Source of the DNA: Babylonia areolata
Lineage: Eukaryota; Mollusca; Gastropoda; Neogastropoda; Buccinidae
Assembly: GCF_041734735.1 (NCBI RefSeq)
Contig: NC_134882.1
Location: 21,505,765-21,569,764 of the forward strand
DNA: 64,000 nt
Direction: 5' to 3'
In this document: one piece after another, positions 49,101 through 62,900 of the stretch
How the letters are laid out: each line of letters starts with the position of its first letter
Numbering within the stretch: position 1 is the first letter of the stretch
Translations under genes and position numbers: made by a program
The notes under the pieces: model-generated
What the model was told of the DNA's origin: nothing
Databases searched by the model: none
What the model saw: only the letters and a program-made list of their open reading frames with translations

Positions 49101-52100
49101 GGTATGCATGTGACTCTCCTCAATGCTCATTTCCTGAGGGCTGATGATGTGCATGCTGGGTGTGTATGAGTGACTCACCTCAATGCTCATTTCCTGAGGG
49201 CTGATGATGTGCATGCTGGGTATGCATGTGACTCTCCTCAATGCTCATTTCCTGAAGGCTGATGATCTGCATGCTGGGTGTGTATGTGTGACTCTCCTCA
49301 ATGCTCATTTCCTGAGGGCTGATGATCTGCATGCTGGGTCTGTATGAGTGACTCACCTCAATGCTCATTTCCTGAGGGCTGATGATCTGCATGCTGGGTC
49401 TGTATGAGTGACTCACCTCAATGCTCATTTCCTGAGGGCTGATGATGTGCACCTTGTTCTTGTAGCCGCACCACACACGGCTGTTGGCCACCACAGTCAT
49501 GCAGCGGATGGACGACTTGGGCCGACCCAGGTCCAGCAGGTGGTAGTTCAACAGGTCCCACTGACCGTCTGGGGGGGACAGGTCAGAAGATAATCATCAT
49601 CATAATACTTCAGCACTGACCATCTGGGGGGGACAGGTCAGAAGATAATCATCGTCATAATACTTCAGCACTGATCGTCTGGGGGGGACAGGTCAGAAGA
49701 TAATCATCGTCATGATACTTCAGCACTGACCGTCTGGGGGACAGGTCAGAAAAGATAATCATCGTCATAATACTTCAGCACTGACCATCTGGGGGGGACA
49801 GGTCAGAAGATAATCATCGTAATAATACTTCAGCACTGACCGTCTGGGGGACAGGTCAGAAGATAATCATCGTCATAATACTTCAGCACTGACCATCTGG
49901 GGGGGACAGGTCAGAAGATAATCATCGTCATAATACTTCAGGTCCCACTGACCATCTGGGGTGGACAGGTCAGAAGATAATCATCGTCATAATACTTCAG
50001 CACTGACCATCTGGGGGGGACAGGTCAGAAGATAATCATCGCCATAATACTTCAGCATTGACTGTCTGGGGGGCCAGGTCAGAAGATAATCATCGTCATA
50101 ATACTTCAGCACTGACCATCTGGGGGGAACAGGTCAGAAGATAATACTTCAGGTCCCACTGACCATCTGGGGGGGCCAGGTCAGAAGAGAATCATCGTCA
50201 TAATACTTCAACACTGACCATCTGGGGGGAACAGGTCAGAAGATAATCATCGTCATAATACTTCACCACTGACCATCTTGGGGGAACAGGTCAGAAGATA
50301 ATACTTCAGGTCCCACTGACCATGTGGTTGGGGGCAGGTCAGAAGATAATAAACAAAATGAATTTGTTTTTTTTAAAACTGTGTTTGGGTTTGTGAATGG
50401 TAAACCTAAACAATTTTTTTCTCTCTTTTTTTTTTTTGTTAATTGCGTTTGGGTCTTTGAATGGTACATGAAAAAACAACTGAAGGACATTATCATGTAA
50501 ATATTTCTGATCTGACTACTCTTGTACTTCATTTGATCTCTATATTTGTCTTTATCTGCATCCCTTTCTTCTTCTTCTTCTTCCAATGTTTCAATTGTAT
50601 TCTTGAAATCGGATACCTAATAGAACATTGTATCAACAATAGATACTTATAATTATAGCACTCTATCAAGAAAACTGCTCCAGGACCTTTACAAAACACA
50701 TAATATCATACATTACACATTACATCAATGTCACAGATACACACCAAAATGTACCTAACACAATGCATAATTATATTCAACACACACATACACACACATG
50801 CATACAACCTATGTATAATCCAGCTGCTTGGCTGTTTTTGTCTATCAGTCTATTTATGGGTTTTTTTTCAGTTTTTATTTTTATTTCTTATTTTTTATAA
50901 ATGTCCATTAAGATGTCGCTGTTGTTGTAAAATGTCAACCTAGCAAAATGAAATTTTAAAAATGTTAAAAAAAACCAAAAAAACTTCTCCGTTTAAAGCT
51001 GCAATCAGCTGACCAGGCCTGCACTACTCACCTGCTGCTCTGTGAAATATGGCCACAGTCCCGTCAGCCAGTGCCACAAACACTCTCCCCTTGACGTGGC
51101 TGAAACACCCAACCATTCAATCAGTCAGCCCTGCACCCCTCAAAACTGGCCCCTTGACATGGCTCAAACACCCCTCAACACTGACCCCTTGACATGGCTC
51201 AAACACCCCTCAACACTGACCCCTTGACATGGCTCAAACACCCCTCAACACTGACCCCTTGACATGGCTCAAACACCCCTCAACACTGACCCCTTGACAT
51301 GGCTCAAACACCCCTTAACACTGACCCCTTAACATGGCTCAAACAGCACTCAACACTGACCCCTTGACATGGCTCAAACACCCATCAACACTGACCCCTT
51401 GACATGGCTCAAACACCCCTCAACACTGACCCCTTGATGTGGCTCAAACACCCCTCAACACTGACCCCTTGACATGGCTCAAACACCCCTCAACACTGAC
51501 CCCTTGATGTGGCTCAAACACCCATCAACACTGACCCCTTGACATGGCTCAAACACCCATCAACACTGACCCCTTGACATGGCTCAAACACCCATCAACA
51601 CTGACCCCTTGACATGGCTCAAACACCCCTCAACACTGACCCCTTGATGTGGCTCAAACACCCCTCAACACTGACCCCTTGACATGGCTCAACCACCCCT
51701 CAACACTGACCCCTTGACGTGGCTCAAACACCCCTCAACACTGACCCCTTGACATGGCTCAAAGTCAAACACCCCTCAACACTGACCCCCTGACGTGGCT
51801 CAAACACCCCTGAACACTGACCCCTTGACATGGCTCAAACACCCCTCAACACTGACCCCTTGATGTGGCTCAAACACGCCTCAACACTGACCACTTGACA
51901 TGGCTCAAACACCCCTTAACACTGACCCCTTAACATGGCTCAAACAGCACTCAACACTGACCCCTTGACATGGCTCAAACACCCCTCAACACTGACCCCT
52001 TGACATGGCTCAAACACCCCTCAACACTGAGCCCTTGACATGGCTCAAACACCCCTTAACACTGACCCCTTAACATGGCTCAAACAGCACTCAACACTGA

Positions 52101-55100
52101 CCCCTTGACATGGCTCAAACACCCCTCAACACTGACCCCTTGACATGGCTCAAACACCCCTCAACACTGACCCCTTGATGTGGCTCAAACACCCCTCAAC
52201 ACTGACCCCTTGACATGGCTCAAAGTCAAACACCCCTCAACACTGACCCCCTGACGTGGCTCAAACACCCCTGAACACTGACCCCTTGACATGGCTCAAA
52301 CACCCCTCAACACTGACCCCTTGACGTGGCTCAAACACGCCTCAACACTGACCCCTTGACGTGGCTCAAACACGCCTCAACACTGACCGCTTGACATGGC
52401 TCAAACACCCCTCAACACTGACCGCTTGACATGGCTCAAACACCCCTCAACACTGACCCCTTGACATGGCTCAAACACCCCTCAACACTGAGCCCTTGAC
52501 GTGGCTCAAACACGCCTCAACACCCCTCAAACAGCCCTCAACACTGGCCCCTTGACATGGCTCAAACAGCCAACCATTCACTCACTCAGCCCTGCACCCC
52601 AGCATTGCTCTGACATCAAAATTTGTATCAATAGAATGGTTACATGTTCCTACAGGCATAAATCGCAAGCAAAGGCAGCTAACTTTTGACAGTATTTCCA
52701 GCTGTCAATTAGAAGGAAAACCCGGTCATTTTCACCAAAGTTTCTTCCTTTTTCCACACCAACATGTCAGGGAATCTTGTCACGGCTGTAAAGTCTCCAG
52801 GATGAAATGGGTTAACATCTTTACAGCAATGTGACCCATGTTTACCAGCATAAAAATGACACACACTTTTTTATCACTGATGTCAGAAAGATAACAGGTT
52901 TTTCTTGTTGCGGGGCAGAGTTACAATTATGCACAATGTCATTTGGAGTTGATAAAAAGAAAAATCCAAATGGAAACAAAGTCAATTGAGAAACAAATGA
53001 ATTATTTTGTATATAAGCTTCTTAAAACATTAGCTGTAACCTCACACCTTGCTGTCCCCATCAGCCCCAGCTTACCCTCTATCTACATCAGTCACGTGTT
53101 AACATCTACATCAGCCACATGTTAACATCTACAAATCTACATCAGCCACATGTTAACATCTACATCAGCCACATGTTTACATCTACATCAGCAACACGTT
53201 AACATCTACAAATCTACATCAGCCACACATTAACATCTACATTAACCACACATTAACATCTACATCAGCCACATGTCAACATCTACAAATCTACATCAGC
53301 CAAATGTTAACATCTACACCAGCCACATGTCAACATCTACATCAGCCATGTGTTAACATCTACAAATCTACATCAGCTACACGTCAACATCTACATCGGC
53401 CACACGTTAACATCTACGTCAGCCACGTGTTAACATCTACATCAGCCACACGTTAACATCTACAAATCTACATAAGCCACACGTTAACATCTATAAATCT
53501 ACACCAGCCACATGTTAACATCTACATCAGCCACACGATAACATCTACAAATCGACATCAGCCACATGTTAACATCTACATCAACCACACGTTAACATCT
53601 ACAAATTTGCATCAGCCACATGTTAACATCTACATCAGCCACACATTAACTTCTACATCAGCCACATGTTAACATCTACAAATCTAAATCAGCCATACGT
53701 TAACATCTACATCAGCCACATGTTAACACTACAAATCTACATCAGCCACATGTTAACATCTACATCAGCCACACGTTAACTTCTACATCAGCCACATGTT
53801 AACATCTACAAATCTACATCAGCCACACGTTAACATCTACAGCAGCCACATGTTAACACCTACAAATCTACATAATAATAATAATGGTATTTATATAGCG
53901 CTGGATCTTGTGCAGAGACAAATCAAAGCACTTTCGCACCAGTCATTCACACGCATGCATAACTCTAATACTGCAGAAACTAAAGACAAGGAAGGGCAGG
54001 CAAGGGAGGCTATTTTGGGAAGAGGTGGGTTTTAAGGCCAGACTTGAAAGAGCTGAGTGTGGAGACTTGACGAAGAGAAAAAGGAAGTTCATTCCAATCG
54101 CAAGGTCCAGAAACAGAGAAAGAACGGCGGCCAATAGTCGAGTGTTTGAATCTGGGTATGCATAAACAGAGTGGATCCGAGGCCGATCGTAGTGAGCGAG
54201 ATGGAGTGTAGAGGTGAAGCCAGCCGCAGAGATAGGAAGGGGTAATTTTGTGAATGCATCTATAACATAGAGTGCTGATCTTGTACTTTATTCGGTGTGA
54301 GACAGGGAGCCAGTGGAGATGTTGCAAAAGAGGAGTGATGTGCTCAGATCTTTTCTTTCTGAGGACAAGTCGGGCAGCAGAGTTTTGTATACGCTGAAGG
54401 GGCTGAATGGATGAAGCAGGCAGACCAGACAATAAAGAGTTACAGTAGTCAAGGCGAGAGAGAATGAGAGAAACGACAAGTCTAGATGTTGCGTCAGTGG
54501 ATAGATATTTCCGGACGGCACTGATGCGTCGCAGTTGACAGTAGCAGGACTGACATGTCTGACTGATAAATTTTTGCATGGACAGTGTATTGTCAAGGAC
54601 AACACCGAGGTTCCTGACTGACGTGGAAAGAGGGATGGATGTACTGCCAAGTTTGATTGTGTCAATTGTGATGGAAGACAGTTTTTGTTTAGTTCCTATG
54701 ATCATTGCTTCAGTTTTGTCCGCGTTCAATTGTAACTTATTTCGAGTCATCCAGCTTCGAATGTCCAGGAAGCAGTTGGATGTTTCTTGCAAGAGCGACA
54801 ACAATTTTTCAGGGGTATCACTCTTCTGGAGTTGAGTATCATCAGCATAAGAATGATGACTGATATTATGGCGGTTGATAATTTCAGCGAGAGGAGCAGT
54901 GTACAGTGTGAAGAGCACTGGGCCTAAAACAGATCCCTGTGGGACTCCATGTTCGATTTTAACGGGTTCAGATTGGAAATGATCAACAGTGACAGACTGG
55001 AATCGATCAGTAAGATAAGATTTGAACCAGTTTAGAACAGTGCCGTTGATACCAAATGTAAAATGAAGACGGGAAAGAAGGATTGAATGGTCTATCGTAT

Positions 55101-58100
55101 CAAAGGCGGCTGACAAGTCGAGGAGAGTGAGAAGGGAAATTTTTCCTGAGTCGGACGCTATCAGTAGATTGTTCAGAATGTGGAGGAGAGTGGTTTCGGT
55201 GCTATGGTCAGCGCGATAGGCAGACTGAAATGGGTGGATGAGATTGTTGAAACAAAGGTGGTTGTTAAGCTGCTTGAGGACAGCTTTTTCAAGGAGTTTG
55301 GACATGAATGGAAGATTAGAAACTGGTCGATAGTTTTTCAAAATGTTTGCGTCAAGGTTGGGTTTCTTCAGAAGAGGCCGGACGATTGCAGTTTTGAAAG
55401 TGGATGGAAACGTTCCAGTGAGAAGGGATGTTAACATCTACATCAGCCACATGTTAACATCTACATCAGCCACATGTCAACATGTATAAATCTACATCAG
55501 CCACATGTTAACACCTACATCAGCCACATGTCAACATCTACAAATCTACACCAGCCACATGTTAACATCTACATCAGCCACATGTCAACATCTACAAATC
55601 TACATCAGCCACATGTTAACACCTACATCAGCCACATGTTAACACCTACAAATCCACATCAGCCACATGTTAACACCTACATCAGCCACATGTTAACACC
55701 TACATAGCCACATGTTAACATCTACATCAGCCACATGTTAACACCTACATAGCCACATGTTAACATCTACATCAGCCACATGTTAACATATACAAATCTA
55801 CATCAGCCACATGTTAACATCTACATCAGCCACATGTTAACATCTACATCAGCCACATGTTAACATCTACATCAGCCACATGTTAACATCTACAAATCTA
55901 CATCAGCCACATGTTAACATCTACATCAGCCACATGTTAACTACATCAGCCACATGTTAACATCTACATCAGCCACATGTTAACACCTACAAATCTACAT
56001 CAGCCACATGTTAACATCTACATCAGCTGTTACCTCACACCTTGCTGGTGCTATCAATACTATCCATAACTGAATATATCACTATCTACATCAAGCCTGA
56101 CCTGATCAGCATATCATTATCTTCATCAGCCACGATCTTCACATGAACACTCACTGCCCACTTCATCATCTGGTAACAGATGGGCCCTGACTTCATTTGT
56201 GTTACACAATACTTTTTTTAAAACAAAATTTTAATATATTTTTTGCCCATCTTTTTTTGCTTTTTGCCCATTTCATATTAGCTTTTCACCCAAACCCAGG
56301 GTTGCCCATTCTATGTTACCGTTTCACCCAAACCCAGGGTTGCCCATTCTATGTTACCATTTCACCCAAACCCAGGGTTAGGGTCTCACGGACTGATCAG
56401 CATGCTGGCTTTACGTGGAGGTCAGGTATCAGCTCCCTTTTTATATATTATTTTTATTATCATTTTTTACATGGTATATGGATCAATCCACATGCTTTTA
56501 ACACCTCCTTCAAACAATTGAAAACTTCAGTGAAACTCACACAATGCCCAGTATGGAGTCCCTGAGTTTGACAGAGTGAAGACACCTCCTCCACTGCGCC
56601 ACAGCTGAGTGCACATACAGGCTGAAACAGACGGCACAGCTCAAACACTTCAGGAAAACAGCACTCATTTCATCAACCACTGACAGAAATAAACTAGTAT
56701 CTTACATACACTTGCAGAAAATATATATCACATAATTATGCTTTGACATACACACATATACAGACTCACACGACACACAAACACATACACACAATTTGCT
56801 TCTTGAAATGTCAGAGATCATTTTCTTACTTAAAGATGCCACTATCCACAGAAATATATCCAGAACAATTATTCACCTCTTAGGTTTTTTGTCGTCCTCA
56901 TTGTAGTTAAAAAGATTTTGTGAATGTTTCTCCAGCAGCCTAGTTTGGTTTCCTTCTAATGATTCCATTTTCTTGCATTTGACTGGTATTTGTGATGCTG
57001 TAGAAATGTGCTAACAAAGTAGTAATAACAATAGCAACAGTAAAGATAGTACCAATACTAACAGTAATAATGATAATAACAATGTTGGTAAAATAAAACA
57101 GCAACTACAAAAAAGCCCCTCCAACATCCACTGCTCATCTTGTCCACCCCCTCTCCCTCCTCTCTCCCCCCCCTCTGTCCAGTGGTTTCCTGTCCTGACC
57201 TGCCGCTCTGACCACCCATCCACATGGTGGGGGAGACGCTGGACATCTCCACCTCCCCTCTCCTTCCCCTCTCCCTGTCCAGTTCCCTCCTGTCCTGACC
57301 TGCCACTCTGACCGCCCATCCACATGGTGGGGGAGACGCTGGACATCTTGTCCACCTCCCCTCTCCCTCCCCTCTCCAGTTCCCTTCTGTCCTGACCTGC
57401 CGCTCTGACCGCCCATCCACATGGTGGGGGAGACGCTGGACATCTTCTCCACCTCCCCATACTGCAGCTCGTTGTCCTGGGGCAGCGGGGAGATCCCGTC
57501 ACGCACCAGCTCCGTCGTCTCCCGGGCCAGTCGCCTCCCTTTGCCTGCTGACCCGCCGTGGGTGGGGGTGTTGGAGCCGGAGGAAGCCGGAGAGCCGGTG
57601 GCGCGGTACATCTTTGGTCCGGACTCTGCCTCTTCCCTGGCACCGGGGGAGGAGGGCGCTGCGTCTCCTGGAAAAGGGAGCAAAGTGCCTCAAGGGTCAA
57701 GGTGCTCATCATCTGCCAACACAGTGTCTGTGAGGGTACTGGGTTCAAATCCCACTCTTGCCTTTTCTCCGAGGTTTGACAGGAAAATTGAACTGATCGT
57801 CTAGTTATTCGGATGAGCTGATTCTGTGTGCAGCACTCACTTGGCACACTGGAAAAGAACCCATGGAAACGGAAGTGTTCTCCTCTGGCAAAATTCTGTA
57901 AAGGAAATATATTCTAAGAGTGATAGGTACAGAAATATATTTATATTTGTTTGTATTTGTATTTCTTTTTATCACATCAGATTTCTCTGTGTGAAATTTG
58001 GGCTGCTCTCCCAAGGGAGAGCACGTCACTACATTACAGCGCCACCCATTTTTTTGTTATTTTTTCCTGCATGTAGTTTTATTTGTTTTTCCTATCGAAG

Positions 58101-59930
58101 TGGATTTTTCCACATAATTTTGCCAGGAACAACACTTCTGTTGCCGTGGGTTCTTTTACGTGCGCTAAATGCATGCTGCAAACGGGACATCGGTTTATCG
58201 TCTCATCCGAATGACTAGCATCCAGACCACCACTCAAGGTCTAGTGGAGGGGGAGAAAATATCGGCGGCTGAGCCGTGATTCGAACCAGCGTGCTCAGAT
58301 TCTCTCGCTTCCTAAGCGGACGCATTTCCTCTGTGCCATCACTCCACTACAAGCATGCACTGTAGCCTGACTTGGCACTTTGGATTATGCTACTGGTCAG
58401 TTTGTTGCTTTCTGGTGGCACATTTCTTTCTTCTTCTGTATATCCTGTATCATCATCTTTGAGGTTTTTAACTACACTGTGGCACATCTCTTTTTCTTCT
58501 GTTTATCCTGTATCATCATCTTTGTGGTTTTTAACTATATTGTGGCACATCTCTTTTTCTTCTGTTTATCCTGTATTATCATCTTTGTGGTTTTTAACTA
58601 TATTGTGGCACATCTTTTTTCTTCTGTTTATCCTGTATCATCATCTTTGTGGTTTTTAACTACACTGTGGCACATCTCTTTTTCATCTGTTTATCCTGTA
58701 TCATCATCTTTGTGGCTTTTAACTACACTGTGGCACATCTCTTTTTTTCTTCTGTTTATCCTGTATCATCATCTTTGTGGTTTTTAACTACGCTGTGGCA
58801 CGTCTCTTTTTCTTCTGTTTATCCTGTATCATCATCTTTGTGGTTTTTAACTACATTGTGGCACATCTTTTTTCTTCTTCTGTTTATCCTGTATCATCAT
58901 CTTTGTGGTTTTTAACTATATTGTGGCACATCTTTTTTCTTCTTCTGTTTATCCTGTATTATCATCTTTGTGGTTTTTAACTACACTGTGGCACATCTCT
59001 TTTTCTTCTGTTTATCCTGTATCATCATCTTTGTGGTTTTTAACTACGCTGTGGCACGTCTCTTTTTCTTCTGTTTATCCTGTATCATCATCTTTGTGGT
59101 TTTTAACTACACTGTGGCACATCTCTTTTTCTTCTGTTTATCCTGTATCATCATCTTTGTGGTTTTTAACTACATTGTGGCACATCTTTTTTCTTCTTCT
59201 GTTTATCCTGTATCATCATCTTTGTGGTTTTTAACTACACTGTGGCACATCTCTTTTTCTTCTGTTTATCCTGTATCATCATCTTTGTGGTTTTTAACTA
59301 CGCTGTGGCACATCTCTTTTTCTTCTGTTTATCCTGTATCATCATCTTTGTGGTTTTTAACTACACTGTGGCACATCTCTTTTTCTTCTGTTTATCCTGT
59401 ATCATCATCTTTGTGGCTTTTAACTACACTGTGGCACGTCTCTTTTTTCTTCTGTTTATCCTGTATCATCATCTTTGTGGTTTTTAACTACACTGTGGCA
59501 CGTCTCTTTTTCATCTGTTTATCCTGTATCATCATCTTTGTGGTTTTTAACTATATTGTGGCACATCTCTTTTTTTCTTCTGTTTATCCTGTATTATCAT
59601 CTTTGTGGTTTTTAACTACACTGTGGCACGTCTCTTTTTCATCTGTTTATCCTGTATCATCATCTTTGTGGCTTTTAACTACACTGTGGCACATCTCTTT
59701 TTTTCTTCTGTTTATCCTGTATCATCATCTTTGTGGTTTTTAACTACATTGTGGCACATCTCTTTTTTTCTTCTGTTTATCCTGTATTATCATCTTGGCT
59801 GTCCTACATGCCATAAAGTATAACAGGAAGTAAGTACTGAAGTATGACAAAAACAGGTCTATAGTCTCTATTTACTGACTCTACCACAGTTGTTTCAGAA
59901 AATCAGTCTGGTATGTTCTTTAGTTCAGTT

Positions 59931-59971
<41 letters not shown>

Positions 59972-62900
59972 GACCCCAACTTAGAAAAGCAGGACGAAAA
60001 TTGTTTGCAGTGGTGCTGGATCATGGCCACATTTTCGTTTTCTCAGAGGGTGGACTGGAAATAAGTTCTACCATATAAACATCAACTAAAAAGTATGTTA
60101 AAGGAAAAACAACAACAACAAAACAAACAAACAACAACAACAACAACAAAAAACCGAGACATGATTCTAGACAATAAAACTGAACTGGAAAAACTGACTC
60201 CAATGACTTAAACTGGGCTGGACAGCTGAACTGTAAACAAGAGAAATGAAGTGGACCACTAAACAGCTGTGCAAGGCAGAGCCTATGACAGAAGTGTGGA
60301 AGATCAAGACCCAGAAGAAATCACTTTTGCAGGCAGACAGTAGCAATGGGTAATGCTGAAGATTCACAGAATGCACTGTATAGGAAATTTTCTTCCATTG
60401 TACTGTATTGCATTTTATGATTCTTTGTGACAATGGATTTCTGTGTGTGAGATTCTGGCAACTCTCCCCAGGGAGAGGCGATCAATAGGATTTCTGTGTG
60501 TGAAATTCTGGCTGCTCTCCCCAGGGAGAGGCGATCAATACAGTGCAGCAACCCCCTCATCCCCCCATCCCCCTTTTTTTCACACTCACAACACTACAAA
60601 CGGAAACGTGCATTGCACTCACCTTGGCACACCTTTTCTGCTGCTTTGGCAAGTGACACCGCCTCTTCACTCAGTTCTGGAGGGGTGGGGGGAGGTAAAA
60701 AAAAAAAAGAAAAAAGAAAGACAGAAAGTGGTTTTATTTCTGCAAAACTGACAAATATTCCTTTAACATTGTTAAGGCAAAACATACCTGCACACACGAA
60801 AATACATACATTGTGTGCGCACATGCACATACACACATGCAAGATCACATGCATGCAAAGCTCAACTCCACACCCCCACACACATACCCACCAAAATGTA
60901 TGCACGTGCACACAGACACACACACACAATCACACACACACAAAAATAATCATACACACATCACTTCAAAAAGCACCACTACTTGAACTGATGATGATAG
61001 TGATAATAATGATAATGATGACAATAATGACAAGAACATATAATCATCATCATTGATGTTTATGTAATGTCTATCTCTGATCAGAGACCAATTTAACAAA
61101 TACAGTCATTTGCACAGGCTGCCGACCTGGGGTGATCTGACTGAAAGCTGTTTTTTAAGGCACTGATCATCCATTTCTGAGTCATTCAGTTAAAACACCA
61201 TCTATGCGCACTCACAAACATGTATAACAGAATGAAACAGTAAAGAGACCACTCATGACCCAACACAGACCAGAAAAGGGACACCACTCATGACCCAACA
61301 CACATACCAGGAAAGGGACACCACTCATGACCCAACACACAGACCAGAAAAGGGACACCACTCATGACCCAACACACATACCAGTAAAGGGACACCACTC
61401 ATGACCCAACACACATACCAGTAAAGGGACACCACTCATGACCCAACACACATACCAGTAAAGGGACACCACTCATGACCCAACACACATACCAGTAAAG
61501 GGACACCACTCATGACCCAACACACATACCAGGAAAGGGACACCACTCATGACCCAACACACATACCAGGAAAGGGACACCACTCATGACCCAACACACA
61601 TACCAGTAAAGGGACACCACTCATGACCCAACACACATAGTAGGGAAGGGACATCACTCATGACCCAACACACAGACTAGTAAAGGGACACCACTCATGA
61701 CCCAACACACATAGTAGGAAAGGGACATCACTCATGACCCAACACACAGACCAGTAAGGGGACACCACTCATGACCCAACACACAGACCAGTAAAGGGAC
61801 ACCACTCATGACCCAACACACAGACCAGTAAAGGGACAGCACTGACCGGCCGAGCTGCGAGGGGAGCCGACTGGGGAGTGCTGGGGGCTGGGGCTAGCAG
61901 GGCCTGTGGCGCACTGAACGAAGGTGATGCCCCCAATCCCGCTGCTCTCCCCTGAGGAGCTGGAAGAGGCCCCTGTGGACACGATCGTCTCTTTGGGCAG
62001 CTCCGGGGTCTCCGCTTTCAGCACCTCTTCCGCCACAGGGTAATCCGACTCCATTGCACCTGGGAAAGTCAGTGACATGTTGGATTACATCTCACAGCAA
62101 AAAACCCCCAAAAAACCAACCAAACAAACAAAAAAAAAAAAAAAAAAAAAGAAAAGAAAAAAAAAAGGCCATGCTTCTAACTCTATCGGAACAAAAGTTA
62201 CAGACAAATGAAGTTTACTGAAATTACAGACATTGAGCCTTTTCGTCTCAGATTCTAAGCTTTTGGACCATTTACCAATCTTACAGTATCACTGCATGTA
62301 AACTAAATGGCTCAGAAGGCTAAAAACCAAGTTTATTATTATTCTGTATACAGTTATTATGCTTATTTATATTCTGTATATAGTTATTATGGCTATTCAT
62401 TTTGCAGTTATAAAATGTATAGTCTTCTGGATATTGAGCTTAAATCTCACTGCAAAGTTTATCAAAACAGCCAAATGGGCATAGTTTCTTCATCAAGAAA
62501 AAAAAAAGAAAGAAAAAAGAAGATATTTTGATGAAACAAATTAATTCATACTAAACATGGACTAAGGACTGATGGTCTTTGTAAGACAAAGGCATCTTGT
62601 CCAAATGAAGATATTTTGATGAAACAAAGTGATTCACAATAAACAAGGACGAAGCACTGATGGTCTTTATAAGACAAAGGCATATTGTCCGAACCATTTG
62701 CTGCTTCTGCTACACTGTCTCAAAAAAAAAAAAAAAAAAAAGACTATGATTCAATGGATCCAGTGACCTTTACAGCCATTTCCAACTAAGAAATGAAATA
62801 TATCAACAGAATAAAAAATCTGTAGACATGCTATCTTGACCACAGACCACCCACAAGTGCATGTTTCTGAATTTCAGGAATAAAACCAAAACCATTCCAA

